Source: Poriferisodalis sp022821985 (GTDB taxonomy: Bacteria; Actinomycetota; Acidimicrobiia; Acidimicrobiales; Poriferisodalaceae). From it: a stretch of 64,000 nt of DNA. A program made the position numbers and the translations under genes. The DNA lies in the NCBI RefSeq assembly GCF_965219595.1, contig NZ_OZ244781.1:1488001-1552000 (forward strand), read 5' to 3'. The notes under the pieces are model-generated. The model saw only the letters and a program-made list of their open reading frames with translations. It searched no databases and was not told the origin of the DNA. Shown here piece by piece: positions 1 through 7,885 of this stretch. How positions within the stretch are numbered: position 1 is the stretch's first letter; each line of letters starts with the position of its first letter.

Positions 1-1
1 G

Positions 2-73
2 ACCCAGCGCATCGGCTACGACGGCTCGAAGATGGCCAAGGCCACCTCCCGCTGGCTCGCTTCGCGCAGCTAG
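2..73 (+). CDS. C-terminal end of a protein cut by the window edge
   Basis: Reading from base 2 gives 23 residues (starting TQRIGYDGSK, ending ASRS) and a TAG stop at 71-73. The composition is protein-like and the stop lies just before a repeat and hairpin that separate it from the convergent Rieske gene. The fragment is too short to identify. It could be a chance open frame. Confidence 0.4.
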   Translation, partial: TQRIGYDGSKMAKATSRWLASRS

Positions 74-130
74 CGCTGACTGTGCTGTCGCTTCCAGCCG
101 TCGCTGACTGTGCTTGATGGTTCCAGCTAA
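74..130. repeat. Imperfect tandem repeat, two units of about 28 bp
   Basis: CGCTGACTGTGCT occurs at 74-86 and again at 102-114. Each copy is followed by a TTCCAGC core (92-98 and 121-127). The repeat lies between two convergent genes and runs into the stop codon of the Rieske gene. Confidence 0.7.
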
Positions 131-139
131 CGCTGGAAC
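120..139. terminator. Perfect 8-bp hairpin between convergent genes
   Basis: GTTCCAGC (120-127) pairs with GCTGGAAC (132-139) around a 4-nt loop. It overlaps the stop codon of the minus-strand Rieske gene (127-129) and follows the end of the plus-strand fragment. There is no U-tract, so a classical intrinsic terminator is not certain. The position suits a bidirectional stop. Confidence 0.4.
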
Positions 140-1347
140 GAAGTCTCCGCACCGGTGAAGAGGTTGGCGAAATCGTCGTCGGTCTCTGCGGCCACGAGGC
201 GATCGACCCAACCGTGGAACCGCTGACCGCCGGCCTCGTTGCGACCGAAGAAGAACTCGGTCTTGGCGCCGGTCTTCACGGCCCGCTGGATCCGGTTGCC
301 GTTGTAGTAGTCCTCGTCGCGCACCACGTGCAGCAGGAAGGCCTTCTGGGCGTCGATCAGTCCTTCGAGCTGCTCGGAGAGCTCGAATGCGGCGAGGAAA
401 TGCTGGACCGTGCGAGACGTGTCGGGAGTGTCGCCGGGGAACAGCGTCGAGATCATGTACATCCGCCCGCCGCCTGGGACTTCGTCGGCGCCCACACCGA
501 ACCCGGCGACCGAGGCGTGCGGGAAGATCGTCCACACGCCGTCGGTGAGCAGGTCGGCGGGCCAATCGTCCTCGGGGAGGCTGTCGAGCGCCAGGAACCG
601 GCGGTCGGGCGAGGTCACCCGCTGGTGCGGACCCCACGCGTCGTAGATGGCCTTGTTGGAGTAGCCGGGCCCGAACGTTTCGCGGTGCAGGATCGGCAGG
701 TGATAGAAGTCGAGATAGCCGTCGTAGGCCACCTTCCAGTTCGGCCCGTCGACGGCTTGGCTGCCCACGTAGGCACAGCTCGCGAATTCATGATGGGCCA
801 GCATCTCGCCGTAGCCGCAGAGGTAGGCGTCGATGTCGAAGGGCGCCCCCGGGGTCAAGGCGCCGAAGATGATGCCGGCTCGCTCGGCGACGGGCAGCGG
901 CGTGAGGCCGTGGCAGTCCGGGTCGAGGTCGCCGAATTCCTCACGGTCGAGAATGCCGACCAGCCGACCCTCGCTGTCGTAGCTCCACGCGTGGTACGGG
1001 CAGGTGAAGCGGCGGGCTGTGCCGGTTCCTTCCGGCACGACGATCGAGCCGCGGTGGCTGCACATGTTGACGAACGCGCGCATCTGGCCGTCGGCGCCGC
1101 GTGACAGCAGGACAGGCACGCCCGCTACCTCCAGCGCCTTGTAGTTGCGGCGCTCGGGCAGCTCGCAGGTGAAGCCCAGCGCCAGGGGAGTGCGCTTGAA
1201 CACCCGCTCCATCTCGAGTTGCCAGCGATCGGGGTCGTAGTAGTTGGATGCCGGCACTCGGCCGATGCCGCCGGCCAACGGCACCGTTCCGGCGCGGGCG
1301 TGCCGGAGCGTCCTGCGTGTGAGTTCGACAAGCGTCTCGCGGCTCAT
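127..1347 (-). CDS. Rieske [2Fe-2S] aromatic-ring-hydroxylating oxygenase, alpha subunit
   Basis: This is a 406-residue terminal oxygenase. The Rieske centre is C96-x-H98 with C116-x2-H119 (CSHRG ... CPYHAW). The mononuclear iron site is marked by H216 and H221 in the segment YLDFYHLPILH. Such enzymes use electrons from a reductase/ferredoxin to hydroxylate or demethylate a substrate; no reductase gene is nearby. The start is the ATG at 1345-1347 because an AGGGGGTG ribosome site precedes it; the frame is open 55 codons further upstream but that part is not protein-like and would cover the divergent VOC start. The substrate cannot be told from sequence. Confidence 0.93.
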   Translation of the reverse strand: MSRETLVELTRRTLRHARAGTVPLAGGIGRVPASNYYDPDRWQLEMERVFKRTPLALGFTCELPERRNYKALEVAGVPVLLSRGADGQMRAFVNMCSHRGSIVVPEGTGTARRFTCPYHAWSYDSEGRLVGILDREEFGDLDPDCHGLTPLPVAERAGIIFGALTPGAPFDIDAYLCGYGEMLAHHEFASCAYVGSQAVDGPNWKVAYDGYLDFYHLPILHRETFGPGYSNKAIYDAWGPHQRVTSPDRRFLALDSLPEDDWPADLLTDGVWTIFPHASVAGFGVGADEVPGGGRMYMISTLFPGDTPDTSRTVQHFLAAFELSEQLEGLIDAQKAFLLHVVRDEDYYNGNRIQRAVKTGAKTEFFFGRNEAGGQRFHGWVDRLVAAETDDDFANLFTGAETSFQR

Positions 1348-1394
1348 CCGGACACCCCCTGCGCGAGTATGGCCGCGTTCGGGAGGATTGACCG

Positions 1395-1877
1395 ATGATC
1401 GACTACCAGCGGCTCTTCCACACGGGGATCCGGGTGCCAGACCTCGATGCGGCGATGGCAGAGATGGGCGACACGCTGGCCGTGAGCTGGGCGTCGGTGC
1501 AGCACAACGCAACGCAGCAGGTGTGGACGCCGCAGCAGGGCCTCCAATCGGTCGAGCTGACCTTCACCTACTCGTGCGAAGGGCCCCAGCATCTTGAGCT
1601 GCTGCAGGGCGAGCCGGGCACGATCTGGGACGGCTCGGACGACCCGGGGGTCCATCACGTGGGCGTGTGGGTCGACGACGTGGCTGCGGAGACCGAGCGC
1701 TGCCTGGGGGCCGGCTGGCACGTTGCAGCAGCGTCCGCGCCGCCCGACGACGGCTACGGCGTGTTCTCCTACGTCGTGCCCCCGAGCGGGCCGATAGTCG
1801 AGCTGGTCTGGTCGGCGATCGAGCCGCGCTTCGAGTCGTGGTGGTCAGGCGGAAGGCTCGGCAGCGAGCGCGACTGA
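1395..1877 (+). CDS. VOC (glyoxalase/dioxygenase superfamily) protein
   Basis: The 160-residue protein has the paired beta-alpha-beta-beta-beta modules of the vicinal oxygen chelate fold. It begins YQRLFHTGIRVPDLDAAM, has a second HHVGVWVDD module near residue 94, and ends with VELVW. Metal ligands would be H9, H94 or H95 and a C-terminal acidic residue. A GGGAGGA ribosome site sits 8 nt before the ATG. It is divergent from one Rieske gene (47 bp gap) and convergent with the next, which suggests a role in the same catabolic process. Lyase, dioxygenase and isomerase functions are all possible in this family. Confidence 0.85.
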   Translation: MIDYQRLFHTGIRVPDLDAAMAEMGDTLAVSWASVQHNATQQVWTPQQGLQSVELTFTYSCEGPQHLELLQGEPGTIWDGSDDPGVHHVGVWVDDVAAETERCLGAGWHVAAASAPPDDGYGVFSYVVPPSGPIVELVWSAIEPRFESWWSGGRLGSERD

Positions 1878-1881
1878 GAGC

Positions 1882-3519
1882 TCAGTCAGCGCTGCCGTTC
1901 TCGCGCGTGCCCACGCCCGCGGCGCCCTCCGATGCAACAGCCACCGCACCCGTCGAACGGTCGATGCGCGGCCCCAACCTGTTGAAGTACAGCTCGTAGA
2001 AGTGGCGGATCTTGGTCTCCTGGTAGGAGGCGAAGATCACCTCCTGCTGCTCTTGTGCGCGCAGGCCCCGTTGCACCTGCGGCAGGTTGAGCGAATCCTG
2101 CTGGAAGATCTTGGACAGCGGCCCCAGCTCGGGCGCCAGCGTCCAGTCGTCGTCGAAGCCGAGGTGACGCACCTGCGCCGGTGTCGGTCGATCGGCCGGA
2201 TCGGGCGGGGCCAGCGGAAACAGCATCACCTCGAAGATGCACTCCTGGGGGTTGTCGCCGTTCGGCCGGAACCTGTACATGATCGGGTTGAAGCAGCCCC
2301 ACGGCGACCAGTTCGGGAACACCGAGAAGAAGATCGAGTCGATGAGCTCGGCGTCGCTGACAGCCTCGACGTCGACGGCGTCGCCCACCTGCCGTTGCAC
2401 CTGGGCCCGCTTGCGGTCTGCCAGCCAGCCGCGCACGTTGGTCACCTCCGGCGGGGGATGGGGCGTCATCAGCGGCATCTCTTCCAGGCCCGGCGGCAGC
2501 GGGCCGCCAATCCACTTGCACAGGTGCGGGTCGGCCTGGGTCTGCGCACCGTCGATGTGGTTGCCGTGCTCGTCGAAGGTGCTGATGTTGCCGTCCAGGT
2601 CGGTGACGGCCACCTGCCCCTTGGCGTTGCGCTCGTAGATGTGCCCGCTCAGCGGGTGCCGCCAGCGGCCGTACTCCTTGCCGTCGTCGATGCGCTCCCA
2701 TCGGGCCTGCCCGTCGAGATGCGGGCTGGGCACGCCGGTTGCGGTCATCGCCCGGCTGTAGTTGCCGAACGTGTCGTAGCGGCTGTTGGCGTCGCCGAGA
2801 GATTCCATCAGCGTGGGATGGGTCGCCACCACGTGGTAGCTCTCCATGAAGGCCTCTTGGCAGGTCTTCCAATTCATCGGCATGAGCTTGGAGACGTGCG
2901 CTGCCTTGTACCGGCGCTCGAACGGCACGAACTCGAAGTGGTCGGCTAGGTCGCCTAGGTAGTCGGCCAGTGGCGCGGCGTTCCGGTCGGGGTTGATGAA
3001 CACGAAGCCGTGCCAGGTGTCGACCAAGGCCTCGGGCAGCCCGTAGTCGGCCATGTCCACATCGGGAAAGTCCCACTGGCAGGGGATCTCCCGCAGCGAG
3101 CCGTTGAGCTCCCAGCACCAGCCGTGGAAGGGGCAGCGAAGGCTGGACGCGCCCCGCCCGTGGTGCTCGCGCAGCTTGCGGCCCCGGTGCAGGCAGGCGT
3201 TGCGGTAGGCCTTGATCTGGTCGGGGGCGGTGCGGACAATCAGGAACGACAGGTGCGCGATGTCATAGACGTGGTAGTCGCCGACCTCGGGGATCTCTTC
3301 CTCCAAGCAAGCGAGCTGCCACACGCGGCTCCACAGCCGCTCGACTTCAAGGTCGTGGACGTCTTGCGCGTAGTACACCCGGGCCGGCACCCGCGTGTTG
3401 CCCGGCAGGTGCTCGCCGACTCGCCGCAGGACGTCCGATACCGGATGCGTGTCGTTGTCGAACAGCTCGTCATAGCTGATCCCAGCCGAGCGATCGGTGC
3501 CCGTCAGCGTTTCGGTCAT
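1882..3519 (-). CDS. Rieske [2Fe-2S] ring-hydroxylating oxygenase, long alpha subunit
   Basis: A second terminal oxygenase, 545 residues and so longer than the usual 400-460. Rieske ligands are C109, H111, C129 and H132. The iron ligands H229 and H234 lie in NWKTCQEAFMESYHVVATHP. The extra length falls between residues 250 and 390, in a Pro/Gly/Asp-rich insert that includes EHGNHIDGAQ. It is only about 36% identical by eye to the neighbouring Rieske gene in the cores, so this is not a recent duplicate. It ends 4 nt from the VOC stop. No reductase is nearby. Confidence 0.92.
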   Translation of the reverse strand: MTETLTGTDRSAGISYDELFDNDTHPVSDVLRRVGEHLPGNTRVPARVYYAQDVHDLEVERLWSRVWQLACLEEEIPEVGDYHVYDIAHLSFLIVRTAPDQIKAYRNACLHRGRKLREHHGRGASSLRCPFHGWCWELNGSLREIPCQWDFPDVDMADYGLPEALVDTWHGFVFINPDRNAAPLADYLGDLADHFEFVPFERRYKAAHVSKLMPMNWKTCQEAFMESYHVVATHPTLMESLGDANSRYDTFGNYSRAMTATGVPSPHLDGQARWERIDDGKEYGRWRHPLSGHIYERNAKGQVAVTDLDGNISTFDEHGNHIDGAQTQADPHLCKWIGGPLPPGLEEMPLMTPHPPPEVTNVRGWLADRKRAQVQRQVGDAVDVEAVSDAELIDSIFFSVFPNWSPWGCFNPIMYRFRPNGDNPQECIFEVMLFPLAPPDPADRPTPAQVRHLGFDDDWTLAPELGPLSKIFQQDSLNLPQVQRGLRAQEQQEVIFASYQETKIRHFYELYFNRLGPRIDRSTGAVAVASEGAAGVGTRENGSAD

Positions 3520-3609
3520 GGGTGCAAGCTAGATGCTGAATCCCGGGCCTGAGCAGGGCGACGGCGCGCTGCGCGAGCGATCCGGTGCTGGCGGCGGCAG
3601 GCTGTAGCG

Positions 3610-4944
3610 GTGCCGCACCGGGACATGATCGTGATCGGGGCTGGTCCCGCCGGTGCGGCGGCGGCCATGCGTGCTGCAGGCGCCGGCATCAAGGTGACCG
3701 CGTTCGAGAAGGCTCCTGCGGGGCGCGACAAGGTCTGCGGGGATGGCCTGACACCGCGGGCGGTGGCCGCGCTGGACGAGCTGGGCGTGTCGCTGGCGGA
3801 AGCGCACCGCATCGCGGGGCTGCGGATGATCGCCGGTCGGCGGGTGCGCGAGCTGGACTGGCCGGCCAACGGGCAGTTCGGTCCGTACGGCGCGGTGTGG
3901 CCCCGCCGCCGCCTGGACAGCGCGCTGTGCGACGGCGCGGCTGACGCCGGGGCCGAGCTGTGCTTCGGCACCGAGGCGCTGCCGATCATCGAAGACGGCC
4001 GGGCGGTGGGCGTAACGGCCGGGGGCGAACGCTGGACCGCCGACTTGGTGGTGCTGGCGGCCGGCGCCCAGGGCCAGGCCGCCCGCATGCTGGGTGCGCT
4101 GCGCGATCCCGACGAGCCGTTCGGCCTGGCCATCCGCACTTATGCCGAGACGCCCCGCCACGCCGACGAATACCTCGAAGCCTGCCTGACGTTGCGTGAC
4201 GCCGAGGGCACCGCGGTGCCCGGTTACGGCTGGCTGTTCCCCGCCGGCGACGGCACGGTCAATATCGGCGTGGGCGCCCTCAACACCATGAAGGGCTTCG
4301 CGAACCTGAACCTGAACCGGCTCTGCGACAGCTACCGCGACCTGGTAGCCGAGAGCTGGCAGCTCGGCCCGTACCTGGAGCGGCCCCGGGCGTGGCGCCT
4401 GCCCATGAGCGCCACCAAGCGGCACGGTCCCGGCTGGGTGGCCATCGGCGACGCAGCGGGGCTGATCAACCCGATGAACGGCGAGGGCATCGACTACGGC
4501 CTCGAAACCGGGATTCTGGTGGCCGACCTGTTCGCCGAGGATCCGCCCGCGGTTGCCGACACGTACGACCGCATCGTCGCCGAGAAATTCGACGCGTTCC
4601 TGCGGACAGGTCGCCGGTTCTCGTTCCTCATCGGCCACCCCCGCATCCTGCGAGCCGGCCTGCGGCTGGCGGTCGGCACCGACGCCATCGCCCGCCTCAC
4701 CCTGCAAGTGATGGGCAACCTCATCGACAATGAGACCCCCGGCACGCCCGGCCGAGTTCTCGCCGCCGCCGACCGCGCCCTCGCCGCCGCATCACCCACG
4801 CTGCGCAAGCTGCATCAGCGCCGCAGGCGCAGAAGCTCGCCGTCATGTCGAACCTCTTTCGGGTCGGGTCTTCCCGATCCCCCTAACCCGCCGTCCGGCA
4901 TCACAAAGCGATGCGCTACGGCGATTCGCCGTCCAGAGTCGTAG
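3610..4944 (+). CDS. FAD-dependent geranylgeranyl-reductase-family oxidoreductase
   Basis: The N-terminus has a dinucleotide-binding fold (MIVIGAGPAGAAAAMRAA) and then the family motif with KVCGDGLTPRAV. A second FAD motif, GDAAGLINPMNGEGIDYGLE, lies near residue 285. Members saturate isoprenoid side chains of quinones or lipids at the membrane. The GTG at 3610 is used here; an ATG at 3625 would remove five residues and fits the Rossmann start equally well. The last 40 or so residues (Arg/Pro/Ser-rich) do not look conserved and run 130 bp into a convergent gene, so the stop may have been lost or moved. Substrate unknown. Confidence 0.88.
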   Translation: MPHRDMIVIGAGPAGAAAAMRAAGAGIKVTAFEKAPAGRDKVCGDGLTPRAVAALDELGVSLAEAHRIAGLRMIAGRRVRELDWPANGQFGPYGAVWPRRRLDSALCDGAADAGAELCFGTEALPIIEDGRAVGVTAGGERWTADLVVLAAGAQGQAARMLGALRDPDEPFGLAIRTYAETPRHADEYLEACLTLRDAEGTAVPGYGWLFPAGDGTVNIGVGALNTMKGFANLNLNRLCDSYRDLVAESWQLGPYLERPRAWRLPMSATKRHGPGWVAIGDAAGLINPMNGEGIDYGLETGILVADLFAEDPPAVADTYDRIVAEKFDAFLRTGRRFSFLIGHPRILRAGLRLAVGTDAIARLTLQVMGNLIDNETPGTPGRVLAAADRALAAASPTLRKLHQRRRRRSSPSCRTSFGSGLPDPPNPPSGITKRCATAIRRPES

Positions 4945-5111
4945 TAGCCGACGAGTTCACTCATCGTTCCGTGCGGTTGACCTGACGCGACCGCGGCTCG
5001 CCCGCTCATCAGCACGAGCTCATCCAGTTCGCCGTGTTCGATCCGCGGCCAGACGAACGCGTTGAAGACTGCGCGCAGCTCTCTGGCCGAGGTCAATCGC
5101 CTGGATTCCAT
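4815..5111 (-). CDS. Small conserved hypothetical protein
   Basis: The likely protein starts at the ATG at 5109-5111 and has 98 residues. It reads MESRRLTSARELRAVFNAF, then PRIEHGELDELVLMSG, and near its end LGGSGRPDPKEV. I recognise this as a small conserved protein of unknown function found in actinobacteria and related groups, which normally ends shortly after the PDPK segment. The last 11 residues here are extra and overlap the 3' end of the convergent flavoprotein gene. No domain or activity can be assigned. Confidence 0.65.
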   Translation of the reverse strand: MESRRLTSARELRAVFNAFVWPRIEHGELDELVLMSGRAAVASGQPHGTMSELVGYYDSGRRIAVAHRFVMPDGGLGGSGRPDPKEVRHDGELLRLRR

Positions 5112-5195
5112 CAGCCGCAGATTGCCAGCGCGGACTCGCGGGCGAGAAACGAATTCGATCAGGACCTGTGCGAACCGCTGTGTACAGTCGCGCTC

Positions 5196-5471
5196 ATGGT
5201 CCGCGCGACGGCAGAAGCGACGCACCCTGCTCGCTCCACCGTCGGCATGCTCGAGGACTGGCTCGCTGCGGATCAAGCACAGGCGGCTGTTCTGCAAAAC
5301 AGCCTGTTGGATTTGCTTGACGCTGTTGAGGATCCGTCGAAGCTTGCACTTGAAGCCCTGCGAATAGTCGCCGAGGCCACCTCAGCCGACTGGACACTCG
5401 ACGAACTGCGTCACGCCGTAGGCCAGCTGTTGGCAAGTCACCGGCAGGAGTCGTCCGCCGTCGCTGGCTGA
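5196..5471 (+). CDS. Hypothetical 91-residue protein
   Basis: The predicted protein is mostly helical and acidic (MLEDWLAADQAQAAVLQNSLLDLLDAV, then a second helical block around residues 55-82). No family is recognised. There is no ribosome site ahead of the ATG, but TACAGT lies about 8 nt before it, which would fit a leaderless transcript. It runs divergently from the small conserved gene at 4815-5111. The frame is open further upstream but that part overlaps the divergent gene. Confidence 0.5.
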   Translation: MVRATAEATHPARSTVGMLEDWLAADQAQAAVLQNSLLDLLDAVEDPSKLALEALRIVAEATSADWTLDELRHAVGQLLASHRQESSAVAG

Positions 5472-5566
5472 CTCAGACAGGCGGCCGTCCGCTGCCGTGT
5501 GCCGGTCCCTCAGCGCGTTCGGCAGACGGCGAGCGTCCCGTCGCAGCGCTACTACGGTGGCAGCCC

Positions 5567-6412
5567 GTGACTGCGGTGCTATTGGACGGCCAAGCGCTGG
5601 CCGAACAGATCAAGGACGACCTGCGAGAACGGATCGAAGCCGAGGGTCTGCAGCCGGGACTCGGCACGATCCTCGTCGGCGACGACCCGGCATCGCACAG
5701 CTACGTGGGAGCGAAGATCCGCGACTGCGGCGAGGTGGGCATCGCGTCGATTCACGAAGAGCTGCCCGCCGACATCAGCCAAGCTGACTTGGACGTGGTG
5801 ATCGAGCGCTTCAACGACGATCCCGCCGTGCACGCGTACATCGTCCAGCTGCCGCTGCCCCGCCAGCTCGACGAGGAAGCGGCCCTGCTGGCCATCGATC
5901 CCGACAAGGACGCAGACGGCCTGCACCCGGTGAACTTGGGCAGGCTCGTGATGGGGGTGGACGGACCGCTGCCATGCACACCGCGGGGCATCCAAGTGAT
6001 GCTCGAGCACTACGGGGTGCCGGTGGAGGGGCGCCACGTGGTGGTGGTGGGTCGTGGCCTCACGATCGGCCGCCCCATGGCGCTGCTGATGGCGCTGAAG
6101 CGGCCGGTGGCGAATGCGGCGGTGACTGTCGTGCACACCGGCGTGGCGGATCTGGGCGCCTATACCCGCGAGGCCGACATCGTCATCGCCGCGGCCGGCG
6201 TGCCCGGCCTCATCACGCCCGACATGGTGAAACCCGGAGCAGCAGTGGTTGGCGGCGGCATCACCCGCGAAGGCCGCAAGATCCTGTCCGACGTGGACGA
6301 ATCAGTCGGCGAGGTGGCCGGCTGGGTGACTCCCCGCCTCGGCGGCGTCGGCCCGATGACCCGCGCCATGCTGCTCGCCAACACCGTCGACGCCGCCGCT
6401 GCAGCTGGCTAG
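5567..6412 (+). CDS. folD: Bifunctional methylenetetrahydrofolate dehydrogenase/cyclohydrolase
   Basis: FolD interconverts 5,10-methylene-THF, methenyl-THF and 10-formyl-THF in the cytoplasm, supplying one-carbon units for purines. The length of 281 residues is normal. Y46-x3-K50 (SYVGAK) supplies the catalytic Lys; DKDADGLHPVNLGRL and the NADP-binding VVVGRGLTIGRPMA are intact. The C-terminus has the usual GGVGPMTRAMLLANTV. It starts with GTG at 5567 and no clear ribosome site is visible. It stands alone here, away from purN and purH at 25-28 kb. Confidence 0.97.
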   Translation: MTAVLLDGQALAEQIKDDLRERIEAEGLQPGLGTILVGDDPASHSYVGAKIRDCGEVGIASIHEELPADISQADLDVVIERFNDDPAVHAYIVQLPLPRQLDEEAALLAIDPDKDADGLHPVNLGRLVMGVDGPLPCTPRGIQVMLEHYGVPVEGRHVVVVGRGLTIGRPMALLMALKRPVANAAVTVVHTGVADLGAYTREADIVIAAAGVPGLITPDMVKPGAAVVGGGITREGRKILSDVDESVGEVAGWVTPRLGGVGPMTRAMLLANTVDAAAAAG

Positions 6413-6433
6413 ATCAGCGCCGCGGCGCGCTCG

Positions 6434-6706
6434 TCATCCGTCGGGGTAGAGCAGCCACAGCAGCGACAGCGCCACCCAGGAAGCGACGATCAGCCAATAC
6501 GTGACCGGGTCGCCTCGCCGGGTGACGCGCTGTATGAAGCTGCTCTCGCCCGTGACGATGTCGTAGGCGGCCCAGCCCAAGAACAGCGCCGACCACATCC
6601 AGTACTGCCCGGAGAACGTCAGCACCCACAGGGCGGCCAGCCCGGCCCACGTCATCCAAGGACGCCGGAGGCGGGTCAGCGGTGGATCGTCCCAGCTCTG
6701 GATCAT
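6434..6706 (-). CDS. Small membrane protein coupled to a Rieske oxygenase
   Basis: The 90-residue protein has two or three membrane segments: about residues 19-46 (Trp/Leu/Ala-rich, with GQYWMWSALFLGWAAYDI) and 68-87 (VTYWLIVASWVALSLLWLL). Its ATG overlaps the TGA of the upstream Rieske gene in an ATGA junction, so the two are translated together. No family is recognised. The coupling suggests a membrane partner for the oxygenase or for uptake of its substrate, but that is inference. Confidence 0.75.
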   Translation of the reverse strand: MIQSWDDPPLTRLRRPWMTWAGLAALWVLTFSGQYWMWSALFLGWAAYDIVTGESSFIQRVTRRGDPVTYWLIVASWVALSLLWLLYPDG

Positions 6707-7809
6707 CGGTTCTCTCCTGTGTCGGGGGCCGTGTGCACAGCCGGTGGTTCCACGCCGTTGAGGCGCCAGTTGAGGTAGTGCCCGAAATCGGCAACGACCC
6801 GTTCGATCGGAACGAGCGGCCCGGGAGCGAAGTCACCGATCGCGCCACGCTGTCCTCGCTCGCAGATCGCTTTGTCTTCCGGGAGGAAGTCGGGCAGTCC
6901 GTATGCGGCGCCGCTCACCTGGCGGTTGAACCAGTTCGCGATCCGGCTGCGCGAGCGGATGCTCGATGCCGAGCCCCAGGCAGCGCCAGTTCTCACGGCG
7001 CATCGTTCGGCATCGATGGGGTGGACGGCCTGCCAGAAGAAGACGCCCGAGTTGAATGCGCCGACAAAGCCGGGAGGCAGGCTGATCAGCAGGTAGTCGT
7101 CGCCGGAGGAAGTCGAGCCGCCGGTGGCGGTCGCCCGAGCCGAACCGGCGATGTAGTAGGCCCCTTTAGTCGGCGAGAACGGTTCGAGCGTCTCAGGGTG
7201 CACCCTGAACAGGTGGTAGCTCTCCATGGCGTTGAGGATCGCGAGCTTCCAGTTGCAGGCCCATTCCTGCGTTTCTTGCAGATCGGACCGGTGTGCCACG
7301 GCGTCGAGGCCGTATGCGGCGACGTGCGGCTCCACCGCGGCGAAGCGCTCGGCGAGCGGCTCGACATCGGGGTTCAGGCTGACGAAGATCAGGCCATGCC
7401 ACGACTCCACCCGGTAGACCGGCAGGCAGTGCGCCGGCTTGTAGACGGCGTCTCGCGGTGCGTGCGGCACCGACAGCAGCCGCCCGCCGCCGTCGTAGGT
7501 CCATGCGTGGTACGGGCACTGGATCCGTTTGGCGTTGGCCGGCCGGTCCACCAGCAGCGTGCCCCGATGGGCGCACAGGTTCGACAGCGCAGCGAGATCA
7601 CCGTTCTGCTGGCGGATGAGCAGCACCGGCTGCCTGCCGACGATCACCGGCAGCTGGTCGCCGGGATTGGGCACGGCATCGGCGGTCGTAACGAACACCC
7701 AATCGCCGTGCCAGATCGCATCCAGCTCCGCGGCAAAGATCGCGGGGTCTCGATAGGCGACGTTGGGCAGTGCCGAATCGGGGTCGAACACCATCTGGCC
7801 AGGGCTCAT
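6703..7809 (-). CDS. Rieske [2Fe-2S] oxygenase under divergent PaaX-like control
   Basis: A third terminal oxygenase, 368 residues. Rieske ligands are C79, H81, C98 and H101. The mononuclear iron ligands H199 and H204 sit in ILNAMESYHLFRVHP. The start is taken at the ATG at 7807-7809 (MSPGQMVFDP); an in-frame ATG at 7836 is possible, but then the message leader would be only a few bases. It is divergent from a PaaX-family repressor, with a 16-bp palindrome between them, and coupled downstream to a small membrane protein. Substrate unknown; a reductase must come from elsewhere. Confidence 0.92.
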   Translation of the reverse strand: MSPGQMVFDPDSALPNVAYRDPAIFAAELDAIWHGDWVFVTTADAVPNPGDQLPVIVGRQPVLLIRQQNGDLAALSNLCAHRGTLLVDRPANAKRIQCPYHAWTYDGGGRLLSVPHAPRDAVYKPAHCLPVYRVESWHGLIFVSLNPDVEPLAERFAAVEPHVAAYGLDAVAHRSDLQETQEWACNWKLAILNAMESYHLFRVHPETLEPFSPTKGAYYIAGSARATATGGSTSSGDDYLLISLPPGFVGAFNSGVFFWQAVHPIDAERCAVRTGAAWGSASSIRSRSRIANWFNRQVSGAAYGLPDFLPEDKAICERGQRGAIGDFAPGPLVPIERVVADFGHYLNWRLNGVEPPAVHTAPDTGENR

Positions 7810-7839
7810 GCGAGCAGCATACGCGAAATGCCGCATTAA

Positions 7840-7855
7840 ATCAACGGCCGTTGAT
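7840..7855. promoter_or_regulatory. Perfect 16-bp palindrome, probable operator of the PaaX-like repressor
   Basis: ATCAACGGCCGTTGAT is a perfect palindrome between the divergent Rieske and PaaX-like genes. It overlaps probable -10 hexamers in both directions: GATAAT (7853-7858) on the plus strand and TTTAAT on the minus strand. A repressor bound here could shut both promoters. Confidence 0.75.
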
Positions 7856-7885
7856 AATCTACGGCATAGGAGCAAGGAGTCAGCA

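Noticed and set aside
214..1104. Plus-strand 296-codon frame
   Set aside because: Antisense to the Rieske gene with intact iron-sulfur motifs.
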